The notes beneath the pieces were generated by a model. It saw only the letters and a list, made by a program, of their open reading frames with translations, ran no database searches and was not told the DNA's origin. Below are positions 26,718-35,322 of a stretch of DNA of 64,000 nucleotides, piece by piece. This stretch comes from Labedella endophytica (lineage in GTDB: Bacteria > Actinomycetota > Actinomycetes > Actinomycetales > Microbacteriaceae). Where the stretch lies: positions 310,001 through 374,000 of the forward strand of contig NZ_RZGZ01000001.1 in assembly GCF_003990045.1 (NCBI RefSeq), in the 5' to 3' direction. Position 1 is the stretch's first letter. Each line of letters begins with the position of its first letter. A program made the position numbers and the translations under genes.

Positions 26718-28016
26718 TCATTCCTCCGAGGCGTACTTCTCGGACCAGTAGGTGTCCCACTCGGCGAGCAGTTCCTCGCTCGTCATCTCACCGAGGAGCA
26801 CGGACTGCAGCTCTCGATCCGACTTCTCCTGCCACTCCTGCCACCAGGACACGGAGCGCGGCTGGATGACGTTCATGTAGGTGTCGGGGTCCTCGTTCAT
26901 CGCGACGTAGGTCGCCCACGGTCCCTCGCTGAAGAAGGGGTCGTCCTCGGCGCTCGTCAGGATCGGCACGAGCGAGTTGCCCTTCGCGAACGTCAGCGGC
27001 GCTTCGCCCGTCGAGAGGTACTCGATGAGGGCCACGGCCTCCTCCTTGTGCTCGCTGCTCTCCGCGACTCCCCAACCGGCGGACGCGAGGGGCTGGGCTG
27101 CCTTGCCGGACGGGCCGACGAGGAGCGGGGTCGTGCTCCACTGGTCCTCCTCGAGGGTGGAGTCGTCGCGGATCGTCGCGATCACCTCCGGGTCCTGGAG
27201 CAGGAACGCGGTGGAGCCGGACGCGAAGCCCTGCACCATCTCGGGGTAGCCCCAGGCGATCGACGAGGGCGGCGACCCGTTGGTGAAGAGATCCAGGTAG
27301 TCGTCCATCGCGTCCTGCGCTTCGTCGGTCGCGAAGACGGAGGAGCCGTCGGCGAGGAGGAAGGCGTTCTCCGGGTCGATCTCGTCGGCCGCGTAGGCGG
27401 TGATGATGGCGACGGCGTTCGACGATCCGTTGGTCCCGCCGCGGAAGGCGTAGCCGTACGTGTTCGCGGAGGGGTCGTTGATGGCGGAGGCCATCTCGAT
27501 CATCTCGTCCCAGCTCTTCGGCGGCCCGTCGAAGCCGGCTTCCTCGATGAGATCGGTGCGGTAGAAGAGGCTGAGCCCGTAGAAGCCGTAGGGGATGAGG
27601 TAGGTCGGGCCCTCCTGGTTGGCGAACGCCGCGGCGTTCGGGGTGAGGGCGTCCCAGCCTTCCCAATCGGCCAGGTCGTCGTTCATGTCGTAGAGCCAGT
27701 CGTTGGAGGTGAACGGTCCGACGGTGGAGTCCTGGACCTCCAGGACGTCGACACCGTTCCCGGCCTGCAACATCTGCTGCACGGTCGTGAGTGCCTGCTC
27801 GGTCGGGGGAGAGACGAGCTCGACGGTGACGCCCGGGTTCTCCTCCTCGAAGCCGGCGATGAGTTCCTGGAGGATCTCCTGCCTGGCGGGGTTCGTCAGG
27901 GTTTCGACCATCTGCAGGGTGACGTCTCCGTCGTCACCGGTCGAGCCGGAACAACCGGTGAGGGCGAGGGCGCCGGCGGCCATCATGGCCACGAACGACG
28001 CTGAGCGGTGCTTCAT
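26718..28016 (-). CDS. Extracellular solute-binding lipoprotein (sugar ABC importer)
   Basis: 432 residues. Lipoprotein signal with lipobox ALTGC (Cys22). The mature part follows the family 1 solute-binding fold: QELIAGFEEENPGVTVELV near 47-65, and an aromatic-rich ligand region (YLIPYGFYGLSLFYRTDLI near 139-157). It captures the ligand outside the cell and delivers it to the two permeases encoded immediately downstream. Its coupling to a class V aminotransferase gene, 63 nt upstream, hints that the ligand carries an amino group, which is inference only. Confidence 0.92.
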   Translation of the reverse strand: MKHRSASFVAMMAAGALALTGCSGSTGDDGDVTLQMVETLTNPARQEILQELIAGFEEENPGVTVELVSPPTEQALTTVQQMLQAGNGVDVLEVQDSTVGPFTSNDWLYDMNDDLADWEGWDALTPNAAAFANQEGPTYLIPYGFYGLSLFYRTDLIEEAGFDGPPKSWDEMIEMASAINDPSANTYGYAFRGGTNGSSNAVAIITAYAADEIDPENAFLLADGSSVFATDEAQDAMDDYLDLFTNGSPPSSIAWGYPEMVQGFASGSTAFLLQDPEVIATIRDDSTLEEDQWSTTPLLVGPSGKAAQPLASAGWGVAESSEHKEEAVALIEYLSTGEAPLTFAKGNSLVPILTSAEDDPFFSEGPWATYVAMNEDPDTYMNVIQPRSVSWWQEWQEKSDRELQSVLLGEMTSEELLAEWDTYWSEKYASEE

Positions 28017-28079
28017 GTTTCCTCCGTGCTGTCGAGAGTGCGGTGGGGTGGTGCAGGTGGGGTGGGTCGGGGTGGGGGG

Positions 28080-29360
28080 TCAGGAGAGGTTCGCGGCCGC
28101 GGTGGGGAGGGCTGCGAGCGGAGCGGCCTCGTCGGCGATGCGATCCGCATGGAGGCGCGCGAGGGCGGGCACCCCCGTCTCCACGAAGCGGGCGTAGTCG
28201 TCCGCCGTGTTGTAGAGGTGGGCGGAGAGGCGGAGGAAGCCGCGGCCCCGCCACGACGTCGTCGCGGTCTGGAAGCCCAGGGATCGGAGCACGCGGTGGA
28301 GGACGTGGGCGTCCTCGGGTGTGACGACGACACCGGTCGGCAGCTCGACGAGGCGGAGCGCCGGTGCGTGGACCGGCATGTCCACGCGAGCCCGGACACC
28401 GGTCGCGTCCTCGAGGGCCGTCGCGATGAGGGACTCAGCGTGGGCGGAGAGTGCGGAGACGTAGGTGCGCATGCGGTCCCAGCCGAACTCGTCCTCGATG
28501 GTCCGAAGCGCGTGGGGGGCGGCGAGGATCGCCGTCAGGTCGACGGTGCCCTGGGTGTCGAAGCGTCGGGGGAACGGGTCGGGGGCTCCCCAGGAATCGA
28601 TGAGGGGGTTCAGTGCGTCCGCGTCGACGCGCGGCGAGACGACGAGGGCCGCGGTGCCGGAGGGGGCGCACGCCCACTTGTGCAGGTTCCCGATCCAGTA
28701 GTCGGCGTCGATGTCCGCCGCGGGGCTCTCGTAGAGGCCAGGGGCGTGCGCGGCGTCCACGAGGACGGGGACGCCGATGGCGCGCAGCCGACGGGTGAGG
28801 GCGGCCACGGGGAAGACGCGCGCGGTGGCCGAGGCGATCTGGTCGACGATCACGAGCGCCGTGCGATCGGACACGGCGGCGTCGATCGCCTCGACGACCT
28901 CGTCGTCGGTCGCATCGAGGTCGATCGGGACCATCCGGACGGTGCCGTCGACGCGGCGCACGGCGCGCTCAGCCGCCATCTTCACCGCTCCGTAGATGTG
29001 GTCGGTCACGACGATCTCGGCCCCGGGGGCGAGATCGAGGGACTGCAGCACGACCGTGACACCGGCGCTCGCGTTGGGGACGATCGCCGTGAGCTCGGGG
29101 GAGGTGCGCAGGAACGCGGCGATGCTCTCGCGTGCCTCTCCCACGCGAAGGGGAGCCGTGGCGAACCACGCGCCGGGGCCGTCGTTCTGGAGGGCGATGA
29201 GCGACAGATGGTGCTCGATCGTGGCGGTGGGAACCGCGCCGTAGGAGCCGTGGTTCAGGTGGATCGCCTCGCGCGACAGGCTCCACGAATCCCGCGCCGG
29301 TCGACCGTCGTGGTCGAGGACCGGAGCCGGAGCCGGTGGGTGATCGAGCGCGAGGGACAT
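28080..29360 (-). CDS. Class V aminotransferase, isopenicillin-N-epimerase-like (PLP)
   Basis: 426 residues. The fold-type I PLP enzyme signature is clear: NHGSYGAVP near 36-44, NASAGVTVVLQS for phosphate binding, VDAAHAPG with Asp202 and His205 contacting the cofactor, and the Schiff-base lysine Lys228 in GNLHKWACAP. Relatives include isopenicillin N epimerase, cysteine desulfurase-like and ergothioneine-type C-S lyases, so the reaction cannot be fixed from sequence. It is the first gene of an operon with a CUT1 importer and is divergent from a FadR-type regulator, so it probably acts on the imported compound. Confidence 0.88.
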   Translation of the reverse strand: MSLALDHPPAPAPVLDHDGRPARDSWSLSREAIHLNHGSYGAVPTATIEHHLSLIALQNDGPGAWFATAPLRVGEARESIAAFLRTSPELTAIVPNASAGVTVVLQSLDLAPGAEIVVTDHIYGAVKMAAERAVRRVDGTVRMVPIDLDATDDEVVEAIDAAVSDRTALVIVDQIASATARVFPVAALTRRLRAIGVPVLVDAAHAPGLYESPAADIDADYWIGNLHKWACAPSGTAALVVSPRVDADALNPLIDSWGAPDPFPRRFDTQGTVDLTAILAAPHALRTIEDEFGWDRMRTYVSALSAHAESLIATALEDATGVRARVDMPVHAPALRLVELPTGVVVTPEDAHVLHRVLRSLGFQTATTSWRGRGFLRLSAHLYNTADDYARFVETGVPALARLHADRIADEAAPLAALPTAAANLS

Positions 29361-29378
29361 GAGGCCGCCTTCCGTAAG

Positions 29379-29389
29379 TCATCTGATCT
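29379..29389. promoter_or_regulatory. Candidate operator 1 for the FadR-type regulator
   Basis: TCATCTGATCT, an imperfect TCATC-N-GATNA palindrome, 19 nt upstream of the aminotransferase start. It shares its TCATCTGAT core, in inverted orientation, with the perfect palindrome on the other side of the same divergent gap. Confidence 0.4.
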
Positions 29390-29496
29390 CTCGAGCTCGA
29401 TCGAGCTTACGGATACGGTAGCCACGCCCCTGTTCGTTGTAAATAGGCTTATGTTTTCGGCATGTAAAAGGTTCTGTCGACCGGACGGATATCGAG

Positions 29497-29507
29497 TCAT
29501 CAGATGA
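29497..29507. promoter_or_regulatory. Candidate operator 2 for the FadR-type regulator
   Basis: TCATCAGATGA is a perfect 11-nt palindrome around a central A, 52 nt upstream of the preferred regulator start. The segment between the two sites (29410-29480) is unusually AT-rich for this genome and contains TTGTAAATAGG, so the divergent promoters probably lie there. Confidence 0.45.
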
Positions 29508-29559
29508 GTTGGCTGCGGAGCCGAACCCCTACGATGTGAACACACGGGAAAGGGCGCGC

Positions 29560-30246
29560 ATGACGGTGATGGTGACGGCCCTCAACGGCCTGCGGCAGAT
29601 GATCTCCTCTGGTGAGCTCCGGCCCGGGCAGCGGTTCCCGCCGGAGGCCGACCTGTGCGCACGGCTCGACGTGTCACGCAGTTCGCTGCGGGAGGCCGTG
29701 CGCGTGCTCGACACCCTCGGCGTCATCGAGGTGCGACACGGGTCGGGGACCTACGTCTCGCGGCTCGATCCGGCGGACGTGATCCGGGGATTCTCGCTCA
29801 CCGTCGACCTGCTCCCGCTCGACGGGCTCCTGCAGCTCTTCGAGATCCGGCGTGTGCTCGAGGGCAATGCGGCGGCGCAAGCGGCGGCCCGCGCGCCGGA
29901 GGAGCTCATCGACCGGCTCTCCGCTCTGTGCGACGAGATGGAGGCGAGCGACGACGTCGCCGCGATGTCCGCTCTCGACGACGAGTTCCACGAGGCGATC
30001 TGCGTGGCCGCCGGCAACCCCACGGTCACGTCGCTCATCGGGGTGTTCCGCTCGCGTGGGCGGCACTACAAGATCTTCGACTCGGACCCGTCCGCACCCG
30101 TCAAACGCACGAGCGACGAGGGGCACCGTGCGATCGTGGAGGCGATCGCGCGTCGCGACCCGGCGGCGGCGACCGCCGCGGCCGCCTCCCACGTGGCCCG
30201 CACGGAGTTCTGGCTCTCGACCCTCCAACCCGCCCCCGACAACTGA
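29560..30246 (+). CDS. FadR/GntR-family transcriptional regulator
   Basis: 228 residues from the ATG at 29560, which has GGAAAGGG upstream; a TTG at 29509 would add 17 residues but has a poor context. The N-terminal winged HTH reads SGELRPGQRFPPEADLCARL, SRSSLREAVRVLDTLGVIEV and GSGTYV. The FCD effector domain (about 75-215) has the metal-binding pattern FEIRRVLEG, DDEFHEAI and a final EGHRAIVEAIARRD followed by His in ASHVARTE. Divergent from the aminotransferase-ABC operon and probably its ligand-responsive repressor. Confidence 0.88.
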   Translation: MTVMVTALNGLRQMISSGELRPGQRFPPEADLCARLDVSRSSLREAVRVLDTLGVIEVRHGSGTYVSRLDPADVIRGFSLTVDLLPLDGLLQLFEIRRVLEGNAAAQAAARAPEELIDRLSALCDEMEASDDVAAMSALDDEFHEAICVAAGNPTVTSLIGVFRSRGRHYKIFDSDPSAPVKRTSDEGHRAIVEAIARRDPAAATAAAASHVARTEFWLSTLQPAPDN

Positions 30247-30386
30247 CCCGCGCACCGCAACCCACCCCCCTCGCGCCCTCGCCCCGCCCCGCCCGCCCTT
30301 TCGCGTCTCATGAAGTGAGGCGTTCGAGCGCGTTCGCGCCGCTCTGCCGCCGCAAACACGCTCAAACGCAACACCTGACGGGTGCT

Positions 30387-30406
30387 GGGGGGGGGGGGGG
30401 GGGGGG
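30387..30406. repeat. Homopolymer of 20 G
   Basis: Twenty consecutive G on the plus strand, beginning 3 nt after a small CACC/GGTG hairpin (30373-30384) and ending 2 nt before the pnuC stop codon, which is read on the opposite strand. The surrounding 162-nt gap (30247-30408) is otherwise C-rich and holds no gene that I can support. Confidence 0.9.
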
Positions 30407-30408
30407 CG

Positions 30409-31092
30409 TCAGGGGTGGAGGGTGGGGTCGGGGAAGAGGGTTTCGACGGAGGGCTTGTTCCGTCGGGTCCGCGCCCAGACGACGAAGCCGAAGAGCGTGA
30501 ACGCCCCGTAGAAGACGTACATGAATCCGGACGCGTAGTAGCCGGCACCGAAGAGCAGCGGCACGCCGACGAGATCGACGGCGACCCAGATGAGCCAGAA
30601 TTCCACCCAGCCCTTCGCCATGCCGTAGGTGGCCAGGAGGGAGCCGACGAAGATCCACGCGTCCGCCCACACGGGCTCGTAGGAGCCGAGCGCGCGGAAG
30701 ATCGGGGTGAGGAGGGCGGTCCCGCCCACGAGCGCGATGACGAGGAACACGCGGTTGCGCCATCCGGCCCAACGCGGCTCCACGGCCGTTCCGCCGTCGC
30801 GGCTCGCCGTGCGCCAGCGGTACCAGCCGTAGATCGAGACGGCGATGAACATGATCTGCCGTCCCGCCTGGCCGAGCAGGTTCACGGGATTCGGCGTGCC
30901 GAAGACCGCGCCGAGGAACACGGTCAGCAGGAGCACGTTGCCCACGATGCCGACAGGCCACGCCCACACCTTGCGGCGCATGCCGCCGAGCGCACTGAGC
31001 AGACCGAAGACGTTGCCGACGATCTCGCGCCACAGGATGGTCTGGTCGCCGATGCGCAGTTGCGCGTCGAACAGCCACAGTATGAACTCCAC
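30409..31092 (-). CDS. pnuC: Nicotinamide riboside transporter PnuC
   Basis: 227 residues from a GTG at 31092 with GGGAG upstream; an earlier ATG at 31131 would add 13 polar residues. About seven or eight membrane helices are visible. Family motifs include REIVGNVFGLLSALGGMRRKVWAWPVGI near the N-terminus (WPVGIVGN is typical), QAGRQIMFIAVSIYGWYRW in the middle and GWVEFWLIWVAVDLVGVPL in the last third, where PnuC proteins line the substrate channel. Imports nicotinamide riboside for NAD synthesis by facilitated diffusion. No nadR or riboswitch is obvious nearby. Confidence 0.93.
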   Translation of the reverse strand: MEFILWLFDAQLRIGDQTILWREIVGNVFGLLSALGGMRRKVWAWPVGIVGNVLLLTVFLGAVFGTPNPVNLLGQAGRQIMFIAVSIYGWYRWRTASRDGGTAVEPRWAGWRNRVFLVIALVGGTALLTPIFRALGSYEPVWADAWIFVGSLLATYGMAKGWVEFWLIWVAVDLVGVPLLFGAGYYASGFMYVFYGAFTLFGFVVWARTRRNKPSVETLFPDPTLHP

Positions 31093-31146
31093 GCCACTCC
31101 CAACCACGGAACCCCCGCTATCCTTCCGCACCCCCTCCTCTCCACC

Positions 31147-31189
31147 TAAAAATCCCCTCCGTGCTCGAGGAGTCGGGCACAGAGGGGAT
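31147..31189 (-). terminator. Rho-independent terminator after the alpha-mannosidase operon
   Basis: Reading the minus strand, a 13-bp stem with one mismatch (arms 31189-31177 and 31164-31152) with a 12-nt loop is followed by TTTTT at 31152-31148. It lies 24 nt beyond the alpha-mannosidase stop and insulates pnuC from the operon. Confidence 0.85.
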
Positions 31190-31212
31190 GTTCAGGAGGG
31201 GGAGAGGGCGGG

Positions 31213-34200
31213 TCAGGAGGCGGTGACTCCGTGGAAGCGGAGCGTCACGAGGTGGAACGGTCGGAGGGAGAGTGACACCGGGCCGGCGCCGTCCGAGGAC
31301 GACACGAGGGCCGTGGGCTCCACGTCGCGCTCCAGGAGGTCCGTCTCCGTGACGCTCGCGAAGGCGAAGCCGGCCGTCAGCGACGCCCGCGCCTTCGACC
31401 CGCGCGCCTCGTAGAGACGCACGATCACGTCGCCGCTGCCGTCCTCCGCGAGCTTCACGGCCTCGACCACGACGGCCGGGTCGTCGACGGTGAGGAGGGG
31501 AGCGATGTCCGCGCCGCCCGTCACGGCGCGCGGCGGCACGTTGAGGCGGTAGCCCTCCGCGGCGGCTTCGAGCACGTCGGCGCCCACACGGATCGCGGTC
31601 CGGAGCACGTGGCGCCCCTGGTCAGCGTGCGGGTCCGGGAACGTCGGCGCGCGCAGCAGCGATTCGCGCACGAGCGTCGTGGTGCCGCCGTCTCCACCCC
31701 GGTCGGCGTCACGCGTCGAGCGCGTGATGTCGTGACCGTACGTGGAGTCGTTGGCCACGGCCACGCCGTAGCCGGGCTCGCCCACGTGCACCCAGCGGTG
31801 CGCGCTCGTCTCGAAGCGCGCGGCGTCCCACGACGTGTTCACGTGCGTGGGCCGGTGGATGTGGCCGAACTGGATCTCGCTCGACGCGCGCTCCGCGTGC
31901 ACGTCGAGAGGGAAGGCGAGCTTCAGGAGCTTCTGCCGCTCGTGCCAGTCGATCGTCGTCGTGAGGTCGAGCGTCGGGCGCCCGGCCGTGAGCGTGAACT
32001 CCTGGACGAAGGTGCTCTCCCCGCGCGATCGCGTGATGCGCACCGTCGCAGCGGCGTCGTCCTCCGACACGACCTCGATCGAGTCGAAAGCGCGGATCGC
32101 GGTGCCGTGGCGCTGGTAGTGCACGTCGATGTCCCACGCGTCCCACTGGGCGGGGGTGTCGCGGTAGATCCACAGCTCGCCCGCGCGCTCGCCGGGGGCG
32201 ACGAGCTCGCGCTCCGCCCGCAGATCGTAGAGGGAGGACACGAGGCCGTCGGCGTCGATCACCACGCGGACGAGCCCGTTCTCGAGCGCGATCGTGTCGC
32301 CCGAGCGATCGACGCGCACGGCGCTCGTCCCTGACGAGGAGACGACGGCGACGGAGCCGCCGAGAGCGGACACTCCGTCGACCGCGTAGGGCCCGGCGTT
32401 CGCGAGCAGGGCGCGGTCGCCGGCTCCGGCGAGCGCCGCGAGCGAGCGCTCGATGATGCCCTCGAGCACTCCGGCGACGCGCTCGTACTGCTCCTCGGCC
32501 ACCTGGTAGACCCAGGCGATCGACGAGCCGGGGAGGATGTCGTGGAACTGGTTGAGCAGCACCGTGTGCCACGCGTCCTCGAGCTCCGCGGTCGGGTACT
32601 CGGCCCCGGCGCGGATCGTCGCGGCCGTGGCCCAGAGCTCGGCCTCGCGGAGCAGGTGCTCGCTGCGGCGGTTGCCGCGCTTCGTGCGCGCCTGCGACGT
32701 GTAGGTACCGCGGTGGAACTCGAGGTACAGCTCGCCCGACCAGACGGGCGGCTTCGGCAGCTCGGCTTCGGCGCGCTCGAAGAAGTCCACGGGGCTCGCC
32801 ATCTCCACGGTGGGGGAGCCTTCGAGGCTCCGCGTGCGCTCGGCCGCCGCGACCATCTCGCGCGTGGGTCCTCCGCCGCCGTCGCCGTAGCCGAAGGGCA
32901 CGAGGGAGGTGTTCGCCTCGCCCTTCTCCTTGTACTGGCGCTGGGCGCGGTGCAGGTCCTCCGCGGACAGGGTCGCGTTGTACGAGTCGACGGGCGGGAA
33001 GTGCGTGAAGACGCGCGTGCCGTCGATGCCCTCCCAGTGGAAGGTGTGGTGCGGCATGACGTTGGTCTCGTTCCACGACGGCTTCTGCGTGAGGAAATAG
33101 CGGGAGCCGGACGCGCGCACGACCTGCGGCATCGCCGCGGAGTAGCCGAAGGAGTCGGGCAGCCACACCTCGGGGGTGTCGATGCCGAACTCGCGGAGGA
33201 AGAAGCCCTTCCCGGTGACGAACTGGCGCGCCATGGCCTCGCCGCCCGGCAGGTTCGTGTCGGATTCCACCCACATGCCGCCGACGGGCACGAAACGGCC
33301 CTCGAGGACGCGGGCCTTGATGCGCGTGAAGAGCTCGGGGTAGAACTCCTTCATCCACGCGAACTGCTGCGCGGACGAGCAGGCGAAGAAGAACTCGTCG
33401 TTCTCGTCCATGAGGGCGAGCACGTTGGAGAAGGTGCGGGCGCACTTGCGGATCGTCTCGCGCACGGGCCACAGCCACGCCGAGTCGATGTGCGCGTGGC
33501 CGACCGCGATGAGGCGGTGGGCCGAAGCGTAGGCGGGCGAGGCGAGCAGCGGCGCGAGCGCCTCGCGGCCGGCCGGCGCGGTGCCCGCGACGTCGTCGGG
33601 CTCGACGGCGTCGATCGCGCGCTCGAGCCCGCGCAGGATCTCGGCGCGACGCGGCAGCTCCTCGCCGAGCTCACGCCAGAGCCCGTCGAGCGTCCAGATG
33701 TCCTGCGCGAGCTCCCACACGGCGATGTCGCGGAGTCCGATGTCCATGACACGGGTGCGGTAGAGCGGCTCGTCGCCCGAGGTGGCGAGGTCGCCGAGCT
33801 CGGTCGGCGCGTAGATCGACTCGCCCTGCACGTCGGGGTTCGACGCGGCCTCGACGTAGAGGTCGATCGTGTCGCCCGGGCGCACGGAGAGGGGCACGGC
33901 GTTGTTGAACGGCTCGACGGCCTTGACGATGTTCCCGTCGGTGTCCCACACGAGCCCCTCGGCCTGGAACCCGGGGTGGCCCTTCACGAATCCGAGGTCG
34001 AGCACGATCTCGATCGCGGTGCCCTCGGTCGTCCAGTCCGCCGGCACCGTGCCGGTGAGGTGGAACCACGTCGTGCCCCACGGCCGGCTCCACTCCTCGC
34101 CGACGGTGAACGGGCGGAACTCCTGCGTCACAGCCTCCGCGTACGGCACGGGTTCGCCGGGCACGTCCCACGCGGTCACCGTGAGCGGCTCGCGCTCGCG

Positions 34201-34275
34201 GTAGATCGCGGGGGTGATGCGCTCGGAGAGGAAGCGGCGGATGCGGAGGTCGACGAAGCTGGTGGGTTCTGGCAT
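31213..34275 (-). CDS. Alpha-mannosidase, glycoside hydrolase family 38
   Basis: 1020 residues from the ATG at 34275 with AGAAGGA upstream. The GH38 catalytic domain carries the zinc site His262-x-Asp264 in GHAHIDSAWLWPV, the catalytic nucleophile Asp374 in WLPDSFGYSAAMPQV and further metal His in the NQFHDILPGSSI block. The C-terminal half is the beta-rich mannosidase domain (SIEVVSEDDAAATVRI, QFGHIHRPTH). There is no signal peptide, so it acts in the cytoplasm on imported mannosides, releasing mannose from the non-reducing end. Last gene of a binding protein-permease-permease-mannosidase operon. Confidence 0.95.
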   Translation of the reverse strand: MPEPTSFVDLRIRRFLSERITPAIYREREPLTVTAWDVPGEPVPYAEAVTQEFRPFTVGEEWSRPWGTTWFHLTGTVPADWTTEGTAIEIVLDLGFVKGHPGFQAEGLVWDTDGNIVKAVEPFNNAVPLSVRPGDTIDLYVEAASNPDVQGESIYAPTELGDLATSGDEPLYRTRVMDIGLRDIAVWELAQDIWTLDGLWRELGEELPRRAEILRGLERAIDAVEPDDVAGTAPAGREALAPLLASPAYASAHRLIAVGHAHIDSAWLWPVRETIRKCARTFSNVLALMDENDEFFFACSSAQQFAWMKEFYPELFTRIKARVLEGRFVPVGGMWVESDTNLPGGEAMARQFVTGKGFFLREFGIDTPEVWLPDSFGYSAAMPQVVRASGSRYFLTQKPSWNETNVMPHHTFHWEGIDGTRVFTHFPPVDSYNATLSAEDLHRAQRQYKEKGEANTSLVPFGYGDGGGGPTREMVAAAERTRSLEGSPTVEMASPVDFFERAEAELPKPPVWSGELYLEFHRGTYTSQARTKRGNRRSEHLLREAELWATAATIRAGAEYPTAELEDAWHTVLLNQFHDILPGSSIAWVYQVAEEQYERVAGVLEGIIERSLAALAGAGDRALLANAGPYAVDGVSALGGSVAVVSSSGTSAVRVDRSGDTIALENGLVRVVIDADGLVSSLYDLRAERELVAPGERAGELWIYRDTPAQWDAWDIDVHYQRHGTAIRAFDSIEVVSEDDAAATVRITRSRGESTFVQEFTLTAGRPTLDLTTTIDWHERQKLLKLAFPLDVHAERASSEIQFGHIHRPTHVNTSWDAARFETSAHRWVHVGEPGYGVAVANDSTYGHDITRSTRDADRGGDGGTTTLVRESLLRAPTFPDPHADQGRHVLRTAIRVGADVLEAAAEGYRLNVPPRAVTGGADIAPLLTVDDPAVVVEAVKLAEDGSGDVIVRLYEARGSKARASLTAGFAFASVTETDLLERDVEPTALVSSSDGAGPVSLSLRPFHLVTLRFHGVTAS

Positions 34276-34396
34276 GGGTGGATTCCTTCTGGTCGAGGCG
34301 AGGCGGACGGCGTCCGAGGACGTCGGCCGTCGCGCCGCGTGGGACGTGGAGCGGGTCGATGGAGCGGTCGGTGGGGAGGTGGGCGCGAGCCGGGCG

Positions 34397-35320
34397 TCAG
34401 CCCTTGACCGCGCCGGCGAGCGCGAACGAGCCGCCGCCGAGGCGGGACACGAGCACGTAGAGCGCGAGCACGGGTACGGAGTAGAGCAGGGAGAACGCGG
34501 CGAGCTGCCCGTAGGCGACGGAGCCGTACTGGCCGAAGAACGAGAAGATGCTGACCGCGGCCGGCAGCTTCTCGGGGGACAGCAGCAGCACGAACGGGAT
34601 GAAGAAGTTCCCCCACGTCTGGATGAACACAAAGATGAACACCACGGCGATGCCGGGCCGCATGAGCGGCACGACGATCGCGCTGAGGGTCCGCATCGCG
34701 GACGCCCCGTCGGTCCAGGCCGCCTCTTCGAGGGAGATCGGCACGGAGTCCATGAAGTTCTTCATCATCCAGATCGCCATCGGCAGCGAGGTCGCCGCGA
34801 GGAACAGGATCGTCCCGCCGATGTTGTCGATGAGGTTGAACGCCACGAAGAGTGCGTAGACGGGCACCATCATGGCCGTGATCGGCAGGCAGGTCCCGAA
34901 GAGCACGCCGTAGAGGAACGGCTTGTTGATCCGCATCGAGTACCGCGAGAGCGGGTACGCGGCGAGGATCGCCGCGAGCACGGTCACGATCGCGCAGCCC
35001 GCCGACAGGATGAAGCTGTTCGTCAGGGGGATGAGCGACGTCTCGGGCGTGAGCACCGCGATGAAGTTGTCGAAGGACGGAGCCTCCGGCCACTTCACCG
35101 AGAGGCTCGCGCTCTGGTCGAGCGAGGCGAGCACGAGCCACACGAGCGGAAGGAGGAAGATCACGCCGATGACGATGAGCACGATGCTGGCGAACCACTT
35201 CATCGCCCGGCCGCGCGGTGCGGCCATGCTGCGCTCGGCCTTCCGGTCGGCCGTCGTGATGGAGCGTGTGGTCTGGGGCGGGCCCGCGAGGGCGCGGTCG
35301 GCTGCAGTGGTCTTGGCCAT
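34397..35320 (-). CDS. Carbohydrate ABC transporter permease (CUT1, MalG-like)
   Basis: 307 residues from an ATG 2 nt after the upstream permease stop. A 40-residue polar N-terminus precedes six helices (first: FASIVLIVIGVIFLLPLVWLV). The EAA loop is LEEAAWTDGASAMRTLSAI. Pairs with the MalF-like subunit at 35323 and the binding protein at 36267. The adjacent GH38 gene indicates an alpha-mannoside or N-glycan fragment as substrate. Confidence 0.93.
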   Translation of the reverse strand: MAKTTAADRALAGPPQTTRSITTADRKAERSMAAPRGRAMKWFASIVLIVIGVIFLLPLVWLVLASLDQSASLSVKWPEAPSFDNFIAVLTPETSLIPLTNSFILSAGCAIVTVLAAILAAYPLSRYSMRINKPFLYGVLFGTCLPITAMMVPVYALFVAFNLIDNIGGTILFLAATSLPMAIWMMKNFMDSVPISLEEAAWTDGASAMRTLSAIVVPLMRPGIAVVFIFVFIQTWGNFFIPFVLLLSPEKLPAAVSIFSFFGQYGSVAYGQLAAFSLLYSVPVLALYVLVSRLGGGSFALAGAVKG

Positions 35321-35322
35321 GA

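Noticed and set aside
31093-31146. Riboswitch upstream of pnuC
   Set aside because: Only about 50 nt separate the pnuC start from the upstream terminator, too little for a known NAD-type aptamer, and no matching motif was seen.
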